Shown: positions 33,597-41,833, numbered from the stretch's first letter. The stretch: 64,000 nucleotides of DNA from Moorella thermoacetica (GCF_001267405.1 NZ_CP012369.1:1328001-1392000), one strand, 5' to 3'. The notes: generated from the letters alone by a model not told the origin. Numbers and translations: made by a program.

Positions 33597-34673
33597 TTAT
33601 TGCAAAGGACCGGGATTGAAAAATTCCTTAACGTCTTGTTCCGTCAGGTTGTAGTGGTAAAAAGTTTGGTAGAACTTAATCGTTTCCTGAGTCAAATCTA
33701 CATCACGAAAGTTTTCGGGGTAAAGGATTTGGGCCAGCCACAGGATACCGAGAATGCCCTCTGGCGAAGGCCGGTCCCACCAAAAGGTACCAATGGGACA
33801 TTGATAAAGCTGGCCCTCCTTTACAGCCTGCAAATCCTTGAATTGAGGGTTGTTTTTTACTTCAGATATAGGAATAAAGCGGCCTTCATTGCTACTGATG
33901 ATGATTACATCCGGGTTCCATGTTAAAAGCTGTTCAATATTAATATCTCTACCTTTACCAATCTCACTGGCTACATTGAGGCCACCAGCAGCGGTAATTA
34001 AAGTTTGACCCCACCAGGCACTGCCGTTGGTATGAAGCGGTGCTCCCAGCATGTAATAAACTCTTTTTCTTTTTGCTTCAGGTATCTTAGACACCCGCTC
34101 TTTGATGGTCTTCAACCAGTTGTCCCAGTACGATACCAGCGCATTGGCCTCGTTAGATTTATTCAAGACCTCCCCCATCATCCGGAACTCTTTTTTTAAA
34201 GCTTCAATATCCGCTACGCCCGTACTAACGGTAATCACCGGGATACCGGCTTCTTCAATTTTTTGATTGCCTTTCGTTGAAGTTACACTGGCCACAACCA
34301 GATCGGGTTTTAATTTTAAGATGGCCTCAATATTGACATTGTCAAAAATACCTGGATCCGGCAAATCTTTAAAGCGGGGCATCATTTTCACGAGTTGAGG
34401 AAATCTTTTCATGGATGGCTGGGCAACGATTTTATCCCCGGCGCCCAGAACTACCAGCTCGTGACTGGCACCGCCATAACAGGTCACAATCACCCTGTCT
34501 ATGGAAGCCGGTAGCTTTACGTTTTTACCGGCCATATCCATAACCGTTTTTTCCGTTGCAGCCGGCGGTTTGTTTTGCTGGTTACCGCAACCGGCAAGTA
34601 TAAAAGACGTCATTAAAAGCAGCATACTGATCAACGAAAAAGTTACCAACTTTTTGTTGATAGCTCTATACAC
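33597..34673 (-). CDS. ABC transporter substrate-binding lipoprotein (FepB/BtuF type), first of the operon
   Basis: About 358 residues from GTG 34673, chosen because AGGAGG lies about 10 nt upstream; longer starts exist at 34694 and 34706. The lipobox is FILAGCGNQ near residue 30. VMDMAGKNVKLPASIDRVIVTC opens the binding domain, and PIGTFWWDRPSPEGILGILWLAQILYPE lies near the end. It is a diverged paralogue of the protein at 30390-31517. Two binding proteins for one permease suggest two ligands or two forms of one ligand. Confidence 0.9.
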   Translation of the reverse strand: MYRAINKKLVTFSLISMLLLMTSFILAGCGNQQNKPPAATEKTVMDMAGKNVKLPASIDRVIVTCYGGASHELVVLGAGDKIVAQPSMKRFPQLVKMMPRFKDLPDPGIFDNVNIEAILKLKPDLVVASVTSTKGNQKIEEAGIPVITVSTGVADIEALKKEFRMMGEVLNKSNEANALVSYWDNWLKTIKERVSKIPEAKRKRVYYMLGAPLHTNGSAWWGQTLITAAGGLNVASEIGKGRDINIEQLLTWNPDVIIISSNEGRFIPISEVKNNPQFKDLQAVKEGQLYQCPIGTFWWDRPSPEGILGILWLAQILYPENFRDVDLTQETIKFYQTFYHYNLTEQDVKEFFNPGPLQ

Positions 34674-34788
34674 TTTGTTCCTTCCTCCTTTCATTTTTAA
34701 AACCATAAGGCATTATCTGCCCGAAATGTAAATATTGTTAACATTAAGATGATTGTACCAGTTTATAGAGGCCAATAAACGCTATTAC

Positions 34789-35571
34789 TCACCTGCTCAC
34801 CGGAATGCAGACCTGCGCTTTCTGCTCCCCCGGTAAGCTGGTGCTGATTATCTTCACGTCTACACCGTAAAGGTTTTTGAGGCTTTCTTCGGTCACCGTC
34901 TCCTCCGGCCGGCCCAGGCTATAGACCTGGCCCTTCTTCAGAAGCATTACTTTACTGGCATAGAGGAGGGCGTGGTCGGGAAAGTGGGAAGCCATGATGA
35001 TGGCCAGCCCCATCTGCGCCAGCCGCTTGATGTGGCTTAAGACCAGGAGCTGGTTGCCGAAGTCCAGAGCCGAGGTGGGTTCGTCCATAATAAGGAGCCG
35101 GGGCTCCTGTGCCAGGGCGCGAGCGATGAGGACCAGTTGCCGTTCACCACCGCTGATCTCCGTATAGATCCGGTCCTCCAGGTGAGAGATATTGAGGGTG
35201 GCGATGGCCCGGCGGGCGATGGCCACATCCTCTCGGCCCGGCGCGGCCATGGTGCCCAGGTGGGCCGTGCGGCCCATGAGGACCACGTCCAGGACTTTGA
35301 AGGGAAAGGGCGGGTTATGGGCCTGGGGAATGTAGCCCATGACCCTGGCTATCCGGGCCTGCGGCCAGCCGCAGATATTTTTACCTCCGAGGAGGATATC
35401 CCCCGCCTGGGGTTTTATCAGGCCCAGTATAGTTTTGAAAAGCGTCGTCTTCCCCGAACCGTTAGGCCCCAGCAGGCACATTATTTCCCCGGACTCTACC
35501 TCCATAGATACCCCGCTGACGACCGCCCGGCCCCAGTAGCCACAGGTCACGCCTTTAAGCTCCAGCTTCAT
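34789..35571 (-). CDS. ABC transporter ATPase (FecE/BtuD type)
   Basis: 260 residues from ATG 35571, which overlaps the permease stop as ATGA. Walker A LLGPNGSGKTTLF near residue 35, signature EISGGERQLVLIARAL near residue 135, Walker B LLIMDEPTSALD near residue 158, and the H-loop MASHFPDHALL. It would energise the FecCD permease encoded just upstream. The length and the conserved QAHNPPFPFKVLDVVLMGR segment place it in the metal-chelate/cobalamin group. Confidence 0.95.
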   Translation of the reverse strand: MKLELKGVTCGYWGRAVVSGVSMEVESGEIMCLLGPNGSGKTTLFKTILGLIKPQAGDILLGGKNICGWPQARIARVMGYIPQAHNPPFPFKVLDVVLMGRTAHLGTMAAPGREDVAIARRAIATLNISHLEDRIYTEISGGERQLVLIARALAQEPRLLIMDEPTSALDFGNQLLVLSHIKRLAQMGLAIIMASHFPDHALLYASKVMLLKKGQVYSLGRPEETVTEESLKNLYGVDVKIISTSLPGEQKAQVCIPVSR

Positions 35572-36620
35572 AACCATCCCCTCCGGGTATGCTGTAATAA
35601 ATACAGAAAAAAGGGAGCGCCAATCAAAGCAGTAAGGATACCTAGGGGGATTTCCACCGTTGCCAGCACCCGCGCCAGGTCGTCAACCAACAGCAGGTAG
35701 GCGCTGCCCATCAGGATGGTGGCTGGCAATAAAACCTTATAATTGGGCCCTACCACCATGCGGGCCAGATGGGGAACCAGCAACCCCACCCACCCAATCA
35801 TGCCGCTGATGGAGACGCAGGCTGCGGTCATCAGGGTGGAGCACAGGATCACAATCAACCTTAACCTGGCGGTTTCCAGGCCCAGTGCCCGGGCTTCCTC
35901 TTCCCCCAGAGAGAGGACGTTAAGGCGCCAGCGCAGGAGGTAAAGGGGTATTATTCCCAGCAACACAGGCACCAGGGCCGCATAAACGTCCCGTGGAGAA
36001 ATGGACGCCAGGCTGCCCATGAGCCAAAAAGTAATGGCTGGTAATTTATCGTAGGGGTCGGCCAGGTACTTGATTAAGGAAGTACCGGCAGAAAACAGGG
36101 TACCGGTGAGGATGCCGGCCAGAACCAGGACCAGGGCAGGGTCGTGGCGGATCCGGTTGCTTAAGGCGTAAGCCAGAAATACGGCCAGGAGGCCGAATAG
36201 AAAGGAACTGACCTGGATACCGACTACACCCAGGGAGAAATAGATAGCCAGGGCAGCGCCGAAACCGGCCCCGGCCGAGGCCCCCAGGATGTCCGGCGAA
36301 ACCAGGGGATTCTTAAACATTCCCTGGTAGGCAGCGCCGGCGGTGGCCAGGGCGGCCCCAACCAGCATGGCAGCGATAATGCGCGGCAGACGCACCTGGA
36401 AGACTACTGTTTCCATGGTGGCCGGCCAGGTGGGTTCAATGGGAAATACCTTTGCCGCCAGGATGGTTAGGAGTTGCCCGGGGGATATGGTATAACGGCC
36501 CAAAGGAAAAGAGAGCAGGAATACCAGCAGCGGCAGGGCCGGCAAAGCGATTTCTCTCCAGCGGTACCCCCTGGCCAGGGGTATATCAGGCGAAGTTTTC
36601 CTGGCCAGCGCCAATCGCAC
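35568..36620 (-). CDS. FecCD-family ABC transporter permease
   Basis: 350 residues from GTG 36620 (GGAGGAGG upstream). About ten TM helices in the BtuC/FecCD pattern, with the family segments MLVGAALATAGAAYQGMFKNP near residue 95, PDILGASAGAGFGA and SGMIGWVGLLVPHLAR near residue 270. It overlaps the DUF364 gene ahead of it by 35 nt. This permease class imports siderophores, cobalamin, haem and in MolB-like cases molybdate/tungstate. The homodimer would pair with the ATPase encoded next. Confidence 0.94.
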   Translation of the reverse strand: MRLALARKTSPDIPLARGYRWREIALPALPLLVFLLSFPLGRYTISPGQLLTILAAKVFPIEPTWPATMETVVFQVRLPRIIAAMLVGAALATAGAAYQGMFKNPLVSPDILGASAGAGFGAALAIYFSLGVVGIQVSSFLFGLLAVFLAYALSNRIRHDPALVLVLAGILTGTLFSAGTSLIKYLADPYDKLPAITFWLMGSLASISPRDVYAALVPVLLGIIPLYLLRWRLNVLSLGEEEARALGLETARLRLIVILCSTLMTAACVSISGMIGWVGLLVPHLARMVVGPNYKVLLPATILMGSAYLLLVDDLARVLATVEIPLGILTALIGAPFFLYLLQHTRRGWL

Positions 36621-37431
36621 TAAACCTCCTCCCCATCATTACTTGAACGGCCTGTTCCCGGCTCTGCCTGCTCAATGCTACAGCAAGCCCTTCATCCCGG
36701 CTCACCTGAACCATACGGCCGCCGCGCTTGAATATCTCCAGGCAGCCGCCTTCTTGAACTACCCGCCGTATCAACTTCGGTTCCACAACCACGGTCCCCG
36801 CCAGGGTATCAATGCCGTAGTGGAACAACACAGGAGTCATAGGGGTGCTGGGACCCACCAGGATCACTCGCGCCCGGCGGCTGAGCTCCATGAGCCGGGG
36901 AAAGGTTTTATTGATCAGGGTGGTAGCGGTTATAAATACATAATCCTGCTCCGGGAGAATATACTCACAGGCAGGGTCGGGTAAATCGCCTTCGCGGGGG
37001 CGGCGTTCTAAAATTGTGAGTTTACAGTTGCGCGCCAGGGGGTCCAGGTCGGGAAAATGGCCAATAACAGTTACCTTTTTGCCCCGCACCTGTTCCTGAA
37101 AGCAGGTAAACGCGTTCATCTGGGGCTGGCTGCTTAAAGGCCGGCCGCAGAGACTCTCTACTTGTTCCGGCGTGTTCAAAACAGAATTTATGGCCGCCAG
37201 GCCCAGGGCTGCTTCAAAATTATTCCAGGACTTAATGTACTCCGCCAGATCCCGCACGGGCATGCCCTTTATTTCCCCGGCCAGCTTGATGCGCGGATGG
37301 CCCTCCAGGGGCGTCATCACCAGGCCGGTAGCCCGGGAACGGACCAGGATCCAGTTAAGGCCGACGATGCAATCTTCTACCTCCAGATCCGGCGGCACCG
37401 CCGCGATTAATTCATCATAGACTTCCCACAT
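36586..37431 (-). CDS. DUF4213/DUF364 protein (putative heavy-metal chelation domain), operon copy 1
   Basis: 281 residues. N-terminal DUF4213 region (VEDCIVGLNWILVRSRATGL), then the DUF364 Rossmann part: KVTVIGHFPDLDPLA near residue 135, YVFITATTLINKTFPRLMEL near residue 178, VILVGPSTPMTPVLFHYG near residue 200 and GGRMVQVSRDEG near the C-terminus. First gene of the seven-gene operon, directly behind the riboswitch-like leader and its terminator, so it is the most tightly regulated member. Function unproven; metal or chelate handling fits the context. Confidence 0.88.
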   Translation of the reverse strand: MWEVYDELIAAVPPDLEVEDCIVGLNWILVRSRATGLVMTPLEGHPRIKLAGEIKGMPVRDLAEYIKSWNNFEAALGLAAINSVLNTPEQVESLCGRPLSSQPQMNAFTCFQEQVRGKKVTVIGHFPDLDPLARNCKLTILERRPREGDLPDPACEYILPEQDYVFITATTLINKTFPRLMELSRRARVILVGPSTPMTPVLFHYGIDTLAGTVVVEPKLIRRVVQEGGCLEIFKRGGRMVQVSRDEGLAVALSRQSREQAVQVMMGRRFSAIGAGQENFA

Positions 37432-37483
37432 AGCTTTGCCTCCTTATCCTCGCTCTGCCATTTAGCACCACCTAAAACTAAAA

Positions 37484-37505
37484 CCCCACCTGTAGGAAGG
37501 TGGGG
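37484..37505 (-). terminator. Leader terminator between riboswitch-like element and DUF364 operon
   Basis: The 8-bp stem CCCCACCT/AGGTGGGG with a 6-nt loop is followed on the minus strand by TTTTAGTTTT. It lies about 50 nt upstream of the first gene and 48 nt after the aptamer-like element, so it is the probable expression platform. Confidence 0.85.
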
Positions 37506-37552
37506 CTAATAAAAGCCATAAACAGCCACTAATCAGCCACCTCCTTATACTC

Positions 37553-37655
37553 AAACCTGGGAAGGCATACCAGTTTCCCGGTATACCCCGTGGGCCTCTC
37601 AGCCCAGGCCGGCCACCATAGATCGCTCCTTAGGTTAAACCGGCTCGGAGATGTC
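37553..37655 (-). ncRNA. Structured leader RNA, Moco/Tuco-riboswitch-like (copy 1)
   Basis: On the minus strand the element runs CTCCGAGCC, CCTAAGGAGC, TATGG, GGCCTGGG...CCCACGGGGT, then ATACCGGGAAACTGGTAT and GCCTTCCCAGG. The ACCGG-GAAA-CTGGT hairpin has a GAAA tetraloop, and CCTAAG...TATGG is a perfect match to the 11-nt GAAA-tetraloop receptor. The same blocks recur at 49010-49111 ahead of another DUF364 gene, with a terminator each time. The Moco/Tuco class is my best guess from memory of its tetraloop/receptor architecture; a different class is possible. Confidence 0.65.
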
Positions 37656-37736
37656 AATATTTTATTTTATGCCCTTAAGTCTAATTAACCATATTCAACA
37701 TACGTTCTAAAACTCCTGCCTGTCGGCATAAAATTC

Positions 37737-37880
37737 TTATTCCTGCGCGCCACCGTTCAATGTTATCTGGTCACCCACTTTTACCCGGCCTCTTTTTACT
37801 ACCTGGCAATAAATACCTTCGGTTTTATTTCGACATATGATAAATAACTGCTCGGTATTATTAGGGTTTTCCTTTGGCTA
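37737..37880 (-). pseudogene. MOSC-domain protein C-terminal relic
   Basis: The minus-strand frame reads TEGIYCQVVKRGRVKVGDQI and ends NGGAQE-stop at 37737, the usual C-terminal pattern of small MOSC proteins involved in molybdenum-cofactor chemistry. It is preceded by an in-frame TAG near 37880 and has no start. Its position beside a putative Moco-responsive leader is suggestive but may be chance. Confidence 0.45.
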
Positions 37881-38311
37881 GATCGACTTTACCTGGCTGG
37901 TAAAGAAGCCCAAGTCAAAACTGTGGAAAATATACGGCCGGAAGGCTAAATGTTTAAGGCAAAAACAGTCTTACTGCCGCTAATACAACTCATCTTCCGC
38001 TCTTTTACTCACAATTATATTATTTTTTATTTTGATACTATGTCAATTACTATTTTTAAAGCATATAGCCTCTAAAACAGCTTTTGGGTCGTAATATTCC
38101 TTCATAAGTTTGTTTTATTTGGCGTAGATTTTCGGAACAACGATTTTCGCGGTTTTTAAACGCCTTGCTATTTTTGCAAAGGTAATCTTAAAAATAGCTC
38201 TAAAGCGTCTGTTTATCGCCGGCAATGATTGTCGCCCTCAAAACATCGAAAATTTACGCGGTCAACCTAACGGCGGCTATTTCCCTGGCGAGGGGGTATT
38301 AACAACAAAAA
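37881..38311. other. Intergenic stretch without recognisable gene
   Basis: AT-rich DNA between the MOSC relic and the terminator of the next gene. I see no ORF with a credible RBS, no repeat and no recognisable RNA in it. Confidence 0.5.
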
Positions 38312-38334
38312 TCCCCGCTAATAAAAGGCGGGGA
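38312..38334 (-). terminator. Terminator after the pyridoxamine-oxidase-like gene
   Basis: The stem TCCCCGC/GCGGGGA with loop TAATAAAAG is followed on the minus strand by TTTTTGTTGTT. Confidence 0.82.
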
Positions 38335-38369
38335 CCAAATACCTAAAAATCGCAGTTCTTTAGCCACCA

Positions 38370-38771
38370 TTACAATTCTTTACCCAAATTATCGCCAGGT
38401 TGACAAACATAAATATTGGTGATTTCTATAAGCACAGCAGATTTCGGCTGCAATACCGGCATTTCTCGCTTTACCCACGCCACCGCCTCGTCAAAAATCT
38501 GACCCGAAGTATGGATGGCGGCTTTCCCTTTTATTTGATAAGCCTGCTTGTCTTCCATACTCCAAACACATATAGCGACATAAGGATTATTTATTAGATT
38601 GTCCTTTGATTTCTCCATAAAGTTATCCACGATTAAAAGATGTTCGTCATCGTATACTTTTACAAAAGTCATGGGTACAACATTAGGTAACCCATCCTTA
38701 GACGCAGTAGCCATAGGAAAAACTCCCTGTTTGGCGATTACATTTTTAACTTCCGAATTTAATTTTGCCAT
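38370..38771 (-). CDS. Pyridoxamine 5'-phosphate oxidase-like flavin-binding protein
   Basis: 133 residues from ATG 38771 (AGGGG 9 nt upstream; a TTG at 38780 is less likely). The split-barrel FMN-binding fold is indicated by FPMATASKDGLPNVVPMTFVK near residue 18, LIVDNFMEKSKDNLINNPYVAI near residue 47 and the IKGKAAI segment. Clostridial relatives bind FMN or F420-like cofactors and act as small redox or detoxification proteins. It is monocistronic with the shared promoter element and its own terminator. Confidence 0.85.
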   Translation of the reverse strand: MAKLNSEVKNVIAKQGVFPMATASKDGLPNVVPMTFVKVYDDEHLLIVDNFMEKSKDNLINNPYVAICVWSMEDKQAYQIKGKAAIHTSGQIFDEAVAWVKREMPVLQPKSAVLIEITNIYVCQPGDNLGKEL

Positions 38772-38817
38772 AATTATCAACCCCTTTACCTAACGAAAAT
38801 AATTGGATTTCAAGGAA

Positions 38818-38846
38818 ATTATACTTTTTAAAAGAACATATGTCAA
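38818..38846 (-). promoter_or_regulatory. Promoter with shared TTGACATATG element, pyridoxamine-oxidase-like gene
   Basis: Minus strand: -35 TTGACA, 17-bp spacer TATGTTCTTTTAAAAAG, -10 TATAAT. Confidence 0.8.
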
Positions 38847-39118
38847 GTAAATGCATAAATGCACTTTCTTCTCCTTACCAGCTTTTGATCTGGATTTTGT
38901 TCTATCCACTTTCGTCAATCGCTAAACGTAAAAATTACCCAACCCACCTTGATTTTTCCTGTTTACGGGCGACCATTTTGGAGCTTGTAATAAACTTCTT
39001 CCTATACACATTGCCGGCAAACTGGCCAACAATTTCTGTCCTGCTACCCATCCGGGCAGCTATTCTTTCCATTTGCTCCTATTTCAGAGGTCTGGCAAAA
39101 GCCTCCGCAGGTGTTATT
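38847..39118. other. Intergenic region, one weak small ORF
   Basis: No recognisable gene. On the minus strand 38935-39072 encodes 45 residues starting MERIAARMG behind AGGAG, of unknown family. It may be a relic or chance. Confidence 0.3.
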
Positions 39119-39403
39119 TTAGCGCAATTTATCCCTGCCGCCCAAAATGCGCCTGGTCATGTCTGCAATCCAGTCCCAGTGCAGATAAAGATGAACTAAA
39201 ACCAGGCCCACCATTACTATCGCCAGCAAGCGGTGTATTTCCACCCATCCTTGGCGGCTAAAAATAAAACCTGGAGCAAAAGCTTGTCTACCATATCTCC
39301 CTGCCGGAAGAATCAACCATGGTATGAAACCAGAAAGGGCCAAGCCCAGGGCACTCAAAAAAAGAGCCAAATCGAGAAAATAATTAACCTTCCATTTGTT
39401 CAA
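39119..39403 (-). CDS. DUF4405-type small membrane protein
   Basis: 94 residues. Two hydrophobic helices (FLDLALFLSALGLALSGFI and IHRLLAIVMVGLVLVHLYLHW), with His residues in the second near residues 58, 72 and 76 suggesting haem binding as in b-type cytochrome membrane domains. The short C-terminal loop is basic. No redox partner gene is adjacent, so its role is unclear. It ends 132 bp upstream of the next minus-strand start region. Confidence 0.7.
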   Translation of the reverse strand: MNKWKVNYFLDLALFLSALGLALSGFIPWLILPAGRYGRQAFAPGFIFSRQGWVEIHRLLAIVMVGLVLVHLYLHWDWIADMTRRILGGRDKLR

Positions 39404-39534
39404 CCCTAATCTTCCCCTTTCTGAATCCTACACTCGATGCCCTAGAGGACCCACTACAGACATGGTTGTAAACCCCAACAACTTATCACAACTACCTGAA
39501 CTATGAAAGCAACAACGCTGCCCAGATAGCACCG

Positions 39535-40272
39535 TTATTTCAACCCCTTTTTCGCCATGGTGAGCAACCTTGCGCCGCGCCCATGCAATTGCTTGAACAC
39601 CACGCCTTCAGAAACAAACTTCAGCACCACTTCCGGCTCCACCACCCGCGTCCCGGAAACCAGGTCCACCCCGTAGTCAAACCATAGAGGTGTAAGGGGC
39701 GTCGTCGGGCCAAGTACCATTACCAGGCTGTCTTTCCGGCACAGCTTAAGGAGGCTTTCCATACTACCGTTAATAAGGGCCGTGCCGGTTATGGCCACCA
39801 CGTCGGCCCCGGGAATGACATTCGCTGCTTCATCAGCCGGGAGATCGCCGCTTTGGGGCCTTCTTTCAAGCACCCAGAGTTCTCTTGCTACCCGCCGCAG
39901 TCCTGGAACGAAAGGAAAGTGCCCCACCACGGCAACCCGTTTTCCTGCCCCCCTTTCTATCAGTAATTCCCCGGCGTTAATATCTTGACATTGCTCCATA
40001 TCCACCTCTAACAAAGAATTGATCGCAGCAAGCCCTATAGAGGCTTCCAGAAGGCTTGTCGAGGTAGCATAGCGGCAAAGCTCGCGGGCGCTTTTACCTG
40101 TTAAAAAGCCCGCTTCGCCTACAGGAAAACGGTTTTCATGTTCGTGAGTAAAGGTTGTCGAGGCCAGGCCGCAGTAACGGCTCCACACCCCGGTCCAGAA
40201 AGGACCGATTCGTACTTCCTTCACAACCTCATCGCCGGATAGGCTGGCAATAATAGCTTCAATCAGGCTCAT
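39535..40272 (-). CDS. DUF4213/DUF364 protein (third paralogue)
   Basis: 245 residues. VKEVRIGPFWTGVWSRYCGLA and HENRFPVGEAGFL in the DUF4213 part. DUF364 motifs: RVAVVGHFPFVPGLRRVA near residue 112, ADVVAITGTALINGSMESLL near residue 155, LVMVLGPTTPLTPLWFDYG near residue 180 and GRGARLLTMAKKG at the end. No ABC transporter is adjacent and no riboswitch-like leader is visible upstream. Instead it follows a radical SAM fragment and an MBL-fold gene. Confidence 0.87.
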   Translation of the reverse strand: MSLIEAIIASLSGDEVVKEVRIGPFWTGVWSRYCGLASTTFTHEHENRFPVGEAGFLTGKSARELCRYATSTSLLEASIGLAAINSLLEVDMEQCQDINAGELLIERGAGKRVAVVGHFPFVPGLRRVARELWVLERRPQSGDLPADEAANVIPGADVVAITGTALINGSMESLLKLCRKDSLVMVLGPTTPLTPLWFDYGVDLVSGTRVVEPEVVLKFVSEGVVFKQLHGRGARLLTMAKKGLK

Positions 40273-40338
40273 ACATTTGCCCCCGTTCGTATAGCGCTAC
40301 ATGCCAAAGAGCTTGTAACAGTTGGCGGCCAATGTTTG

Positions 40339-40653
40339 TCAGCAATCGTTTGAGACTGGAGCCGGACCGTAACGCGGCATGGTAACCTGGTTGCCCCCGG
40401 CTACGGAAAGGCCCAGAATATCACTCTGCATTTCTACCAGCCGCTCTAAAACAGCGGTTCCCAGGAGGATGCCGTTGGTAGTGAAACCCACCCTGCGGCC
40501 CTGTTCTTTGGCCGCTTGCATCATGTCAAATAGCCGCGGGTGTAGCAGCGGTTCACCCCAGCCCTGGAAGTAGATCAAACCTACCTGGCGCAAATAAGGG
40601 GCGATATAACGCACAAAAAATTCCCACGGGAAGTCGGCGCCATTCTTGCTCAT
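40339..40653 (-). pseudogene. Radical SAM protein fragment
   Basis: 104 residues reading YFQGWGEPLLHPRLFDMM near residue 28, then GRRVGFTTNGILL and SDILGLSVAG. This is the beta-2 to beta-5 part of a radical SAM barrel with the GxGEP-type SAM motif. The N-terminal CxxxCxxC cluster motif is absent and the frame ends early, so it is truncated on both sides. Its first codon overlaps the MBL stop. A live short protein is unlikely. Confidence 0.7.
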
Positions 40654-41495
40654 TAACAGACAAACCTGAAGGCACGTCCTGTTTCATTGTAAATAAACTT
40701 ATCTCCCAGGGCCTGGTAGAGGGCGGCACTGGCCTGAAAGCCGGTGCAGTGGCAGGCTACCAGGTACCGGAGACCAAAACGCGGTAGGGCCTTGATTGTA
40801 TCCTCCAGCCGTTCCGGGCTGGCGTCCTTCAAGTGGGTGCCGCCGATGACGGCGAAGATGCGATCGGCACCGGTAAGGTCCAGGACGCGCTCCAGGGTGC
40901 TGATTAGCCCAGAGTGAGCGCAGCCCAGGAGCACCAGGGGCCCTTCCCTGGTGGTGATAATTAATGACTGGTCGTCCCATAGGTTGTCCTGGAGATACTC
41001 ACCACCGGCAAGGAGGCGAAATTCCCGGCTCAAGGCTTCAAAAGCCTGCCGTGGCCGGATTTCGCCGGTCAAGACAATTCCTTCAGCCAGCTCGACGGGT
41101 TGCCGGGAGAGGTGGAAAACCGCACCGCTTGCTTCTAATTCTGCCCGCGACCAGGGGATGCCGATATACCTGGCTTCCTCCCCTTCCCGGAGGCGGTATT
41201 TGGCCGTGAAGACATCGGGGTGGGCGTATACGGGAAGGGGCCCGGTAATCTCGCAGATCTTTTTCAGGCCACCGGTATGGTCGTCATGACCGTGGCTTAA
41301 AGCAATGGTTGTAATTTCCCGGGGATCGAGGCCCAGGCTCAACATATTCTGGACAACGGCGGCCCCGGCCCCGGTGTCGAAAAGGAAGGTTTTTTCCCCC
41401 TTTCGTACCAGGAAAGCCAGGCCATGCTCGGCTATTAAACCCCTGGCGGTGACCGAATTATCTACCAGGTTGATGATTTCAACGGTTTCAGCCAT
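40653..41495 (-). CDS. MBL-fold metallo-hydrolase (RNase Z/flavoprotein-unrelated subgroup)
   Basis: 280 residues. The metal motif ALSHGHDDHTGGL near residue 63 (HxHxDH), with later histidines in CAHSGLIS near residue 190, FAVIGGTHLKD near residue 215 and VACHCTGFQ. This subgroup is common in methanogens and anaerobes beside methyltransferase and Fe-S genes, usually annotated as beta-lactamase-like. The substrate is unknown. A relic of a similar gene lies at 47668-47715. It is 19 bp downstream of the zinc-ribbon gene and likely cotranscribed. Confidence 0.88.
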   Translation of the reverse strand: MAETVEIINLVDNSVTARGLIAEHGLAFLVRKGEKTFLFDTGAGAAVVQNMLSLGLDPREITTIALSHGHDDHTGGLKKICEITGPLPVYAHPDVFTAKYRLREGEEARYIGIPWSRAELEASGAVFHLSRQPVELAEGIVLTGEIRPRQAFEALSREFRLLAGGEYLQDNLWDDQSLIITTREGPLVLLGCAHSGLISTLERVLDLTGADRIFAVIGGTHLKDASPERLEDTIKALPRFGLRYLVACHCTGFQASAALYQALGDKFIYNETGRAFRFVC

Positions 41496-41514
41496 TCTTA
41501 TTTACCCTCCCCTT

Positions 41515-41739
41515 TTAACCGCGGCAGCAACCGCCGGGCGTGCAGCCTTCCGGCCGGGAATCCCTCCCGCAACACAGGGTTTTCCCGCCTGCCTCTGGGC
41601 GGCTTTTTACTATATGCGGCGCCGAGAATATCCTTACTAATCTCGTGCTGCCGCACTTAGGACAAATATCCGCATCTTCTCGCTTGTTAAATGTACAAAT
41701 AGCCCCGCACTCGCTGCATTTGAATTCAAATTCCGGCAT
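41515..41739 (-). CDS. FmdB-type zinc ribbon protein
   Basis: 74 residues. MPEFEFKCSECGAICTF and DADICPKCGSTRLVRIFS give the two CxxC knuckles of FmdB/CxxC_CxxC_SSSS regulators. The tail adds more cysteines (TLCCGRD, GGCCRG). FmdB was named for a possible role in formylmethanofuran-dehydrogenase expression. It is first in an operon with the MBL protein and carries the shared promoter element. Confidence 0.85.
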   Translation of the reverse strand: MPEFEFKCSECGAICTFNKREDADICPKCGSTRLVRIFSAPHIVKSRPEAGGKTLCCGRDSRPEGCTPGGCCRG

Positions 41740-41763
41740 TAATAGTCACCTCCGCCTGCCTCT

Positions 41764-41792
41764 AGTATAAATCTATAAAGAACATACGTCAA
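41764..41792 (-). promoter_or_regulatory. Promoter with shared TTGACGTATG element, zinc-ribbon/MBL operon
   Basis: Minus strand: -35 TTGACG, 17-bp spacer TATGTTCTTTATAGATT, -10 TATACT. Almost the same sequence as the promoter at 26597-26625. Confidence 0.82.
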
Positions 41793-41809
41793 TATCGCCT
41801 TGCAAAAAA

Positions 41810-41833
41810 GGCCCCTCCTTTACAAGAGGGGCC
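41810..41833 (-). terminator. Terminator after the NADH-oxidase-like gene
   Basis: The stem GGCCCCTC/GAGGGGCC with an 8-nt loop is followed on the minus strand by TTTTTTG. Confidence 0.88.

Noticed and set aside
37553-37655. Assignment of the leader as a cobalamin or c-di-GMP-I riboswitch
   Set aside because: The B12 box (present at 61 kb) is absent here, and the conserved c-di-GMP-I blocks are not found, although tetraloop-receptor features are shared with the latter.
38840-39199. Plus-strand 119-codon hydrophobic ORF
   Set aside because: It overlaps the DUF4405 gene and the intergenic region without RBS; its hydrophobicity stems from AT-rich intergenic codons.
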